Shown here: positions 1 through 5,851 of the stretch, piece after piece | Layout: every line of letters starts with the position of its first letter | Position numbering within the stretch: the stretch's first letter is position 1 | From: UBA1672 sp023140905 | GTDB lineage: Bacteria > Pseudomonadota > Alphaproteobacteria > Micavibrionales > Micavibrionaceae | Direction: 5' to 3' | DNA length: 6,588 nt | Assembly: GCA_030636745.1 (NCBI GenBank) | Contig: DAOVWH010000092.1 | Location: forward strand, 1 to 6,588 | Translations under genes and position numbers: made by a program | The notes under the pieces: model-generated | Told to the model about the DNA's origin: nothing | The model's input: only the letters and a program-made list of their open reading frames with translations | Databases searched by the model: none

Positions 1-76
1 TATTGTATGACAGCGATTTCGTATAAAATCCGGTAAATCTGCAATTGTTGAGTGCGGTGTTTTAATTGATTCTAGT

Positions 77-1132
77 GTGTGCAAAACAAAACACGGCAAA
101 ATATTAGTACCGGATGAGCCTCTGTCTTCTATCATTAAGGAAGCACTGGAAGGCTTTGCCTCAGGACGCTTTGAAACGCAAACCGAGGTACTGCGCTTTT
201 TTGAATCGCAAAACGAATTTCCTAAAAACCGCAAAGGCCGTGTTAATCTTCAGAAAATCAAGGAACTTTTGGAACGCTCGCTTTATGCCGGATATATAGA
301 CGTGCCTAAATGGAGCATTTCTTTGCAACCCGGCAAGCATGAGGCATTGATTAGTTTTAAGACCTATCAAGACATCCGGAAACGTTTGCAAGGCACTGCC
401 AAAGCACCAATCCGCAAAGATATTCACACGGATTTCCCACTTCGAGGATTTGTGACCTGTGGTTGTTGCGGTAAACCCATGACATCGGCGTGGTCAAAAG
501 GACGTAACGGGAAATATCCGTATTATTTTTGTCATAGTAAGGATTGTAATGATTACCGCAAATCTATCCGTAAAGAGAAGATAGAAAGCGAATTTGAGGC
601 GTTGCTCACCGATATGTGCCCGACACCTGAACTTTTCTTTATAGCAGCGGAAACATTTACTGACCTTTGGAACATTCGTAAAGTACGCATGAAAGAAGAA
701 GTTGTTTCCATTAAAGGCGAGATCGGGACAATCGAGAAGAAAACGCACCAATTTCTAAACCGGATCGTGGAAGCTGACAGCACGCCTTTGATTACGGCTT
801 ATGAGAATCAGGTGCGAACGTTGGAAGAACAACGGATTGCCTTGAAGGAAAAAGTCTCTAATTGTGGTCGTCCTTTGCAACCGTTCGATCAAACTTTTCG
901 AACCGCTATGGAGTTTCTCGGAAACCCGCAGAAACTATGGACTTCTGAACGAATGGAAGACAAGAAAGCTGTCCTTAGACTGGTCTTTGCCGACAAACTC
1001 ACATACTGCAAGGATGAAGGTTTTCGAACCGCCCAAACTACCCTGCCTATAACGCTTTTGGGGCAGTTGGGGGGTGACAGTTCAGGAATGGTGGGCCAGG
1101 CTGGACTTGAACCAGCGACCGATCCGTTATGA
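77..1132 (+). pseudogene. Large serine recombinase, 5'-truncated remnant
   Basis: Large serine recombinases cut and rejoin DNA at attachment sites through an N-terminal resolvase domain. That domain is absent here. The visible part begins near the motif KHGKILVPDEPL, which in intact relatives follows the catalytic domain. It continues with the recombinase domain (about residues 5-105) and a zinc beta-ribbon with Cys128, Cys130, Cys131, Cys152 and Cys157. A charged, probably coiled-coil stretch (about 200-260) and a C-terminal segment follow. The frame is closed upstream by TGA at 8-10. The codons between that stop and 77 do not resemble the family, and bases 1-76 show nothing else I recognise. 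The GTG at 77 is only the first possible start and has no ribosome site. The last 14 residues are antisense tRNA sequence. The fragment should lack catalysis. A frameshift or assembly break just left of the window is the main alternative to a real deletion. Confidence 0.8.
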
Positions 1133-1133
1133 G
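1089..1133. other. Candidate attachment site (att) at the tRNA 3' half
   Basis: The recombinase reading frame enters the tRNA gene from its 3' end and stops at a TGA in the antisense anticodon loop. Serine and tyrosine integrases often use tRNA 3' ends, and the integrase gene usually lies next to the att site. That makes this segment a candidate attR or attL core. The exact crossover cannot be located, because the partner repeat would lie to the left of this window. Confidence 0.35.
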
Positions 1134-1165
1134 CGGATTGCTCTAACCAACTGAGCTACTGGCCC
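1089..1165 (-). tRNA. ileX: tRNA-Ile2 (anticodon CAT, lysidine type), CCA encoded
   Basis: Read on the minus strand it folds as a full cloverleaf. The acceptor stem is GGGCCAG/CTGGCCC, followed by TA, then the D arm GCTC/GAGC. The anticodon arm is ATCCG-CTCATAA-CGGAT with anticodon CAT, and the T arm is GCTGG-TTCAAGT-CCAGC. The discriminator is A at 1092, followed by a genomic CCA at 1091-1089. CAT can mean initiator Met, elongator Met or Ile2. The acceptor pairs C4-G69 and C5-G68 are recognition pairs for the TilS lysidine synthetase, and the T arm equals that of E. coli ileX as I remember it. I therefore call Ile2, which reads AUA after C34 becomes lysidine. Elongator tRNA-Met is the alternative. 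The 3' half overlaps the recombinase reading frame on the other strand. Confidence 0.88.
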
Positions 1166-1183
1166 ACGCTTTTGTAGAGTGTT

Positions 1184-1212
1184 TTTATGGCGCATATCAT
1201 TCATGAATGCAA
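1184..1212 (-). promoter_or_regulatory. Candidate promoter of the tRNA gene
   Basis: On the minus strand TTGCAT (1212-1207) and CATAAA (1189-1184) are separated by 17 bp, and the expected start lies near 1177. This leaves a leader of about a dozen bases before the mature tRNA 5' end at 1165. The -10 box is only a 4/6 match, so the position is more persuasive than the sequence. Confidence 0.4.
1198..1209. repeat. 12-bp perfect palindrome in the divergent promoter region
   Basis: CATTCATGAATG equals its own reverse complement. It overlaps the -35 box and spacer of the proposed tRNA promoter and lies upstream of the aminopeptidase promoter. It could be an operator half-pair for a dimeric regulator or simply a chance palindrome in AT-rich DNA. 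Confidence 0.45.
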
Positions 1213-1221
1213 TATCTTTTC

Positions 1222-1250
1222 TAGAATCTTGCGCGTCTTTTTGCTATAAA
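1222..1250 (+). promoter_or_regulatory. Candidate extended -10 promoter of the aminopeptidase gene
   Basis: TGCTATAAA at 1242-1250 is an extended -10 element (TGn followed by a 5/6 hexamer). The -35 region 17 bp upstream (TAGAAT, 1222-1227) is poor, as is usual for extended -10 promoters. Transcription would begin near 1257, giving a leader of roughly 28 bases that contains the ribosome site GAGAG (1274-1278). Confidence 0.45.
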
Positions 1251-1284
1251 AATACAAAGCTATCTAAAGAAACGAGAGAAAAAC

Positions 1285-2736
1285 ATGATCAATCGCCAAA
1301 CCGTCTCATTATTTGATCCGTATCTAAACCGCAAACGCAAAGCCACATTAGAAATCACACTGACAAACAAAAAAGAATATCTTGGTATCCTAAAAAAAAT
1401 AGACAGCACAAACAAATCCATTGCACAAGAACAAGGTTTTGAGGGCAAAGACGGGCAGATTTTTATCCTGCATGATAAAGATGGAACATCGATATCTATC
1501 CTTGCCGGTGTAAAAGACACACCGACTTATGAAGATGGTGCCAAAATTTATAGTGCTATCGAAAATGCTTTTTCTCAAAACATGCTTAATAAAGTTTGTT
1601 TTACCTTTGCTGATGGAACAAAGACAAAACAAGACGCTATAGAGCGCTTATGCATTGGTTGGGGCTGGGCTGCCTATAAGTTTGATTTCTACAAAAAAGA
1701 TGATCTTGATAAAGCCCCTGCCCTTGCCCTACCAAAAAATGTAGATAAACCCCGTGTTAAGGCATTTGTCCAGAGCGTTTGCCTAATCCGTGATCTGGTT
1801 AATATCCCGGCTAATGATATGGGACCGGATGAACTTGAAGAAACAACGCATTTCCTATGTAAAACACACAGCATCAAAACTCTGAAAGTTATAAAAGACA
1901 AAGCACTCCTAACCAAAAACTTTCCTATGATCTATGAAGTTGGTAAAGCATCTACCCGCCGTCCTCGCTTATTGGATTTCACATGGGGCAATAGCAAACA
2001 TCCAAAGCTCACCCTTGTTGGAAAAGGCGTATGCTTTGATACAGGAGGATTAGACATAAAACCTCCCCGTTTCATGCTTACAATGAAAAAAGATATGGGC
2101 GGCGCGGCACATGTTCTAGGTCTAGCTCATATAATTATCAGCCTCAATCTGCCTGTGCGTTTGCGCGTTCTTATTCCGGCAGTAGAAAACGCCATATCCG
2201 GTGAAGCATACCGTCCCGGCGACATCTTAAAAAGCCGCAAAGGGTCAACCGTAGAAGTTGGTGATACAGATGCAGAAGGCCGCCTTGTACTAGCCGATGC
2301 GCTTACCTATGCTTGTGAAGAAGAACCGGAGTTACTCATTGATTTTGCAACCCTTACCGGATCCGCACGCATTGCTTTAGGACATGATTTACCTGCCATG
2401 TTTGCAACGCACAAACAAAACGCGTATACCATTCAAAATGAATCAAGTGAGCCGGAAACTGACGACGCATTGTGGAATATGCCGCTATGGGAACCTTATA
2501 AGAAAGATATCAAAAGCCCGATTGCAGACATCTCCAGTACAGGAGGAAAAGCCGGAGCCATTACAGCAGCCCTCTTCCTTAGACATTTTACGGAGCTTGA
2601 AAACAAAAAAACACCGGAATGGATTCATATGGATGTTTTTGCATGGGAACCTAATGGAAAACCCGGTAGATCCAAGGGTGGTGCTGATAGCGGTATGCGT
2701 GCTATATTCAGCCATCTGGAAAAACGATATAAATAA
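1285..2736 (+). CDS. M17 leucyl aminopeptidase family protein
   Basis: A cytosolic metallo-aminopeptidase that removes N-terminal residues from peptides, normally as a hexamer with two metals per active site. At 483 residues it has the usual family length. The N-terminal third is the weakly conserved M17 N-domain and the peptidase domain starts near residue 165. The ligand set is complete by comparison with E. coli PepA: Lys247 and Asp252 in VGKGVCFDTGG, Asp270 in MKKDMGG, Asp329 and Glu331 in DTDAEGRL, with catalytic Lys259 and Arg333. One deviation is Asp327 where the family signature has Asn (NTDAEGRL). There is no signal peptide. The ATG at 1285 is supported by GAGAG six bases upstream. 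A Nudix gene follows after 26 bp and is probably co-transcribed. I do not assign pepA or pepB, because alphaproteobacteria often carry several M17 paralogues. Confidence 0.93.
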   Translation: MINRQTVSLFDPYLNRKRKATLEITLTNKKEYLGILKKIDSTNKSIAQEQGFEGKDGQIFILHDKDGTSISILAGVKDTPTYEDGAKIYSAIENAFSQNMLNKVCFTFADGTKTKQDAIERLCIGWGWAAYKFDFYKKDDLDKAPALALPKNVDKPRVKAFVQSVCLIRDLVNIPANDMGPDELEETTHFLCKTHSIKTLKVIKDKALLTKNFPMIYEVGKASTRRPRLLDFTWGNSKHPKLTLVGKGVCFDTGGLDIKPPRFMLTMKKDMGGAAHVLGLAHIIISLNLPVRLRVLIPAVENAISGEAYRPGDILKSRKGSTVEVGDTDAEGRLVLADALTYACEEEPELLIDFATLTGSARIALGHDLPAMFATHKQNAYTIQNESSEPETDDALWNMPLWEPYKKDIKSPIADISSTGGKAGAITAALFLRHFTELENKKTPEWIHMDVFAWEPNGKPGRSKGGADSGMRAIFSHLEKRYK

Positions 2737-2762
2737 ATAATAATAACATTAACAGGGAAAAA

Positions 2763-3407
2763 ATGGATATAGAGTATCTGGATATCTACGACGCTAATTT
2801 TAACCATATAGGGACAGAAGACCGCAACAAAGTCCACGAAAGAGGCTTATGGCATCAAACGATCCATTGCTGGATCGTTCGTCCAAACGGAAAAATATTG
2901 GTGCAAATGCGTAGCGCTAATATTATCAATCACCCTAATACGCTGGATATATCCGCTGCCGGACATCTGCGCGCCGGTGAAAAACTGAAAGATTGCGTCC
3001 GCGAAGTTAAAGAAGAAATTGGCATCGATATAGAATTTAGCGCGTTGACATATCTTGGATATTTCCGCCGCACCTCAGACTCTGTACGAAATGGACACCC
3101 TAATCACAACCGTGAATTTGCCCATGTCTTTTTTGTAAAAGATGATACTCCGCTCAGCGAATATCAATTACAAGAAAACGAAGTTGACGGCATTTATGAA
3201 ATGGATATCAATAAAGCTCTCGCCCTGTTCTTCGGAGAAACAGACATTATAAAAATAGATGGTTATAAAAGAACTGAAGACGGACTCACCACCCAATTAA
3301 TAACTGCAACCCGTGAAGATTTCACACCACATCCAAAATGGCAATGGCTCAAAATCCTTATTATGGCTGATCGTTATCTAAAAGGTGAAAAATATCTGGC
3401 TGTCTAA
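2763..3407 (+). CDS. Nudix hydrolase (COG1443-like)
   Basis: A 214-residue Nudix-fold protein expected to hydrolyse a nucleoside-diphosphate-linked substrate with Mg2+. The substrate cannot be read from sequence. The Nudix box lies at residues 67-88 (Gly67, Glu73, Arg80-Glu81, Glu84-Glu85, Gly87). It has six residues between Glu73 and Arg80 instead of the usual seven. The context HQTIHCWIVR (31-40) and DISAAGH (62-68) resembles proteins often labelled isopentenyl-diphosphate isomerase-like. However, the TNTCCSHP active-site segment of true type I isomerases is absent (the region reads SANIINHPNT), so isomerase activity is unlikely. The C-terminal 60 residues are a family-specific helical extension. 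The ATG follows an AGGGA ribosome site. The gene sits 26 bp after the aminopeptidase gene and ends 12 bp from the stop of the convergent Mur ligase. Confidence 0.9.
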   Translation: MDIEYLDIYDANFNHIGTEDRNKVHERGLWHQTIHCWIVRPNGKILVQMRSANIINHPNTLDISAAGHLRAGEKLKDCVREVKEEIGIDIEFSALTYLGYFRRTSDSVRNGHPNHNREFAHVFFVKDDTPLSEYQLQENEVDGIYEMDINKALALFFGETDIIKIDGYKRTEDGLTTQLITATREDFTPHPKWQWLKILIMADRYLKGEKYLAV

Positions 3408-3427
3408 AATTTGAGCAGTCTAAAATT
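3402..3427. repeat. 10-bp direct repeat at convergent gene ends
   Basis: GTCTAAAATT occurs at 3402-3411 and again at 3418-3427, a 16-bp period. The first copy contains the Nudix stop codon and the second contains the Mur ligase stop codon read from the other strand. It may be a small tandem duplication. No hairpin terminator is visible between the genes. Confidence 0.7.
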
Positions 3428-4823
3428 GTCCAAGGACATCCTGAGCAAATACATGAAGCGTATCATCACGCGCTCCCATAATAACCACACGATCTCCAGC
3501 CCGTGCCTGAGATATAATAAAGGTCCCTGCCTCATCCCGCGTTTCAAACCAATGCGCATCTATCCCTGCATCAGCAACATCATCAATGATATGTCGCGCT
3601 GTTACAGAACTATCAACCACCGTTCCCCCCGCATAATAAACCTCAGGCATCACCAGAATATCTTCCGTCCCCATATAATGTGCAAAAACTTGAACAATAT
3701 CTTTGCCCATTAAATATAGCGGGCCAAAGCCATGAGGTTGAAACATTACAATCAAGCGCCCGTCAAAATCTTTAAGGCTGCGCAAAGAAGCAGAAATCTT
3801 ATCCGGATTATGAGCAAAATCATCAATGACGGTAATACCATTATCACTAACCCCAACAAACTCCATGCGCCGGTGAATACCTGTAAATCCATCCAAAGCC
3901 TGAACCACATCATCCACATCAAACCCAAGCACGACGCATGCCGCAATTGCAGCTAACGCATTTTCAACATTGTGACGACCAGAAACACTCAAAGAAACAT
4001 CATAGTGCCGTTGATTATAGGTCAAAACAAAATCAATCCCCTGAGCTTTAGGTTCTATGGCTTCAGCCTGAAACATAGGTTCATTCTCAATACCATAGCT
4101 TATCACCTTCGCTTTAGCACGCGTAGAGCACAAATCCATCACACCAGACTGATCCGCATTCACCACCACGCAGCCAGAACTACGCGCCAGATAATCCCCG
4201 AAAAGCTGCTCTAGCTCTTCCATAGATTTATGGTCCAGCGCAATATTATTCAACACAGCTATAGAAGGATTATAATGCGCTATAGAGCCATCACTTTCAT
4301 CCATTTCCGCCACGAATAACTCAGGCCTACCATAACGCACGCTGGAAAAGCGGTCCTCTTTGCTTTCTCGTAAAGCCAGAACTTCCCCGCCATTAACAAA
4401 GCTGGGATCTTCACCCAACGCCACAAGAATAGATGCAATCATTCCCGTTGTCGTTGATTTGCCGCTTGTCCCGGCAACAGCAATTTTATCTTTAGCCTCG
4501 TTAAACAACTCAGCTAATAACATACCACGCTTAATAACAGGAATATCTTGCGCAAGAGCCACTCCAATGTCAGGGATTGTATCTTCAATTGCTGTAGAAA
4601 CGACCAGATAATTCACGTTTTGTGTGACCCCGGAACCATCTTGCGGATAAAGCTTAATCCCTAAATCCTGTAATGCCTTAAATTTTTCAGGAGTTTTCCC
4701 TTGATCGTATGAACGATCCGAGCCAAACACATTGGCCCCTGAACGTTTCAGAAACACAGCCAAAGGCATCATGCCACTGCCGCCAATGCCACAAAAGAAA
4801 TATGTTTTGGATGAAGGGGTCAC
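3420..4823 (-). CDS. MurC-like Mur ligase family protein (possible paralogue)
   Basis: A 467-residue Mur ligase with all three domains. The N-terminal Rossmann domain has GIGGSGM (12-18), the central ATPase domain has P-loop GTSGKST (118-124), Glu173 and Asp197-His198, and the C-terminal domain starts near SGRHNVENAL (281-290). Family members join an amino acid or peptide to a UDP-MurNAc-type carboxylate using ATP. The overall layout fits MurC (L-alanine) or Mpl (tripeptide recycling). It departs from MurC as I know it: GTSGKST for GTHGKT, DDFAHNP (334-340) for DDYAHHP, and FQPHGFGP (361-368) where MurC has FQPHRYTR. No mur, fts or ddl genes flank it. The start is GTG, six bases after GGGGAG (4835-4830), and only 3 bp separate it from the lipoprotein stop, so the two are likely co-translated. 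True MurC remains possible if the genome has no other copy. Confidence 0.85.
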   Translation of the reverse strand: MTPSSKTYFFCGIGGSGMMPLAVFLKRSGANVFGSDRSYDQGKTPEKFKALQDLGIKLYPQDGSGVTQNVNYLVVSTAIEDTIPDIGVALAQDIPVIKRGMLLAELFNEAKDKIAVAGTSGKSTTTGMIASILVALGEDPSFVNGGEVLALRESKEDRFSSVRYGRPELFVAEMDESDGSIAHYNPSIAVLNNIALDHKSMEELEQLFGDYLARSSGCVVVNADQSGVMDLCSTRAKAKVISYGIENEPMFQAEAIEPKAQGIDFVLTYNQRHYDVSLSVSGRHNVENALAAIAACVVLGFDVDDVVQALDGFTGIHRRMEFVGVSDNGITVIDDFAHNPDKISASLRSLKDFDGRLIVMFQPHGFGPLYLMGKDIVQVFAHYMGTEDILVMPEVYYAGGTVVDSSVTARHIIDDVADAGIDAHWFETRDEAGTFIISQARAGDRVVIMGARDDTLHVFAQDVLGQF

Positions 4824-4826
4824 GCA

Positions 4827-5726
4827 TTACTCCCCAGGGACAAGAACAACCGGAGCACTATTAGCTAAATCTTCACTATCACTGTCAGTAGGCCCGGCAT
4901 CAGATTCAGCCACGCTATCAGATTCAGCTTCCATTACAGTCGCTTCACCCGCTTCTTCAGCCACAGAATTAGCCTTTTCACCGGCAACTTCAATATCAAT
5001 CTCAACATCTATAGAAACCGCTTCAGAGTCTTGTAATTCTGCTGTTGGTGTCTCACGAATTTCTTCAATCACGGCCTCAAGATCGCCTTCATTACTGATA
5101 CCACCATCAAATTCTATATTCTCAGCAACATCAGATGGCATAAGACTATCTTCATCATCAGAAGATTCGCTCTCATCCCGACTACCATCGATTTCACTAC
5201 CTTTATCGCGACGTAGCAGCAACATTGTTTTATTGTTTTTATCACTATTCAAGCGCGGCTCATTAGGAAGAAACTCTTCGAGGTCATAGCTTTCAGGCTG
5301 ACGAATATCTTCATTATTGTGTTTTGGCAAAGGAAGCGGCCTAATCGTTTCTTGAGAAAAATCAATCGCAATAACATCAGGGTAAGAATATAAAGAATCC
5401 GAAGCATAATCCCACGCCATACCAACAGGCGTTCCCCATAGCGCCACTGTTTCTATTCTTGGATGAACCTCCACTTCAATATCCCTGTTGCCCGGAGCAT
5501 TACAAGAAACTTTCATCGGTTTACTCGATTTTTTGACATTAATCGTCTGAGGCGTCCAGACTTGATATTTTATCTTATTAATATAAACAAAACATTGTGC
5601 ATCCTGCCCATCAGGAGAAAGAAAAGTTATATCCTGATAAGATGCTTTGGTTGTATAGGCGCAAGAACCTAAAACAAGAATGGATGACAAAAAAACAAGG
5701 TGATGAAAAGAAGAAGAAACACGCAT
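4827..5726 (-). CDS. Lipoprotein with acidic C-terminal tail, function unknown
   Basis: A 299-residue protein with a short signal peptide and lipobox LGSC, giving lipidated Cys22 and anchoring in the outer or inner membrane on the periplasmic side. Residues 23-125 form a compact domain (ITFLSPDG near 33-40, SCNAPGNR at 74-81, AWDYASDSLYSYP at 104-116, VIAIDF at 118-123). It resembles a family of uncharacterised alphaproteobacterial lipoproteins I recall only loosely. A proline-rich linker (129-160) follows. Residues 177-290 are low complexity, with 39 Asp/Glu and only 3 Arg/Lys, rich in Ser and Ala and probably disordered. The end is PVVLVPGE. The start ATG has no strong ribosome site; GGGG lies about 11 bases upstream. 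The Mur ligase begins 3 bp after its stop, suggesting a joint envelope role. No enzymatic motif was found. Confidence 0.82.
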   Translation of the reverse strand: MRVSSSFHHLVFLSSILVLGSCAYTTKASYQDITFLSPDGQDAQCFVYINKIKYQVWTPQTINVKKSSKPMKVSCNAPGNRDIEVEVHPRIETVALWGTPVGMAWDYASDSLYSYPDVIAIDFSQETIRPLPLPKHNNEDIRQPESYDLEEFLPNEPRLNSDKNNKTMLLLRRDKGSEIDGSRDESESSDDEDSLMPSDVAENIEFDGGISNEGDLEAVIEEIRETPTAELQDSEAVSIDVEIDIEVAGEKANSVAEEAGEATVMEAESDSVAESDAGPTDSDSEDLANSAPVVLVPGE

Positions 5727-5758
5727 AGAAACAAAGCCCCAAATTATTTAAAATAAGC

Positions 5759-5786
5759 ATAATAGCCCGTAAAGGAGTCTAGCCAA
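5759..5786 (-). promoter_or_regulatory. Candidate promoter of the lipoprotein-Mur ligase operon
   Basis: On the minus strand TTGGCT (5786-5781) and TATTAT (5764-5759) are 16 bp apart, matching the sigma-70 consensus at 4/6 and 5/6. The start would be near 5752, about 25 bases before the ATG. It lies in the 125-bp gap after clpB, so the pair can be transcribed independently of clpB. Confidence 0.45.
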
Positions 5787-5851
5787 AGCCACGCCTCTAA
5801 ACAATGGGACTCAGCTATTTTCTATACATAAACCACAGATTTTTATGTGCC

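Noticed and set aside
1089..1165. Calling the CAT-anticodon tRNA elongator or initiator tRNA-Met
   Set aside because: It has C4-G69 and C5-G68 acceptor pairs and an ileX-like T arm, which fit tRNA-Ile2. The paired first acceptor position (G1-C72) argues against an initiator.
2384..2740. A 118-codon frame inside the aminopeptidase gene
   Set aside because: It overlaps the best conserved part of the M17 protein in another frame and has no recognisable features.
2763..3407. Type I isopentenyl-diphosphate isomerase
   Set aside because: The fold and flanking sequence are similar, but the Cys-containing TNTCCSHP active-site segment is missing.
3411..4611. Several plus-strand open frames across the Mur ligase
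   Set aside because: They are antisense to a clearly conserved coding region and their translations are rich in Arg/His/Ile/Asn without any domain.
4732..5289. A 185-codon Ser-rich open frame on the plus strand
   Set aside because: It is the antisense shadow of the acidic, Ser/Glu-rich lipoprotein tail and the start of the Mur ligase. It is low complexity with no domain and no ribosome site.
4827..5726. Treating the lipoprotein as part of the ClpB stress system
   Set aside because: A 125-bp gap with its own promoter candidate separates them, and the tight link is to the Mur ligase instead.
5826..5848. Inverted repeat ACATAAA/TTTATGT just after clpB as a terminator
   Set aside because: The 7-bp stem has one GC pair, a 9-base loop and no T-tract on the clpB strand, so it is too weak to claim.
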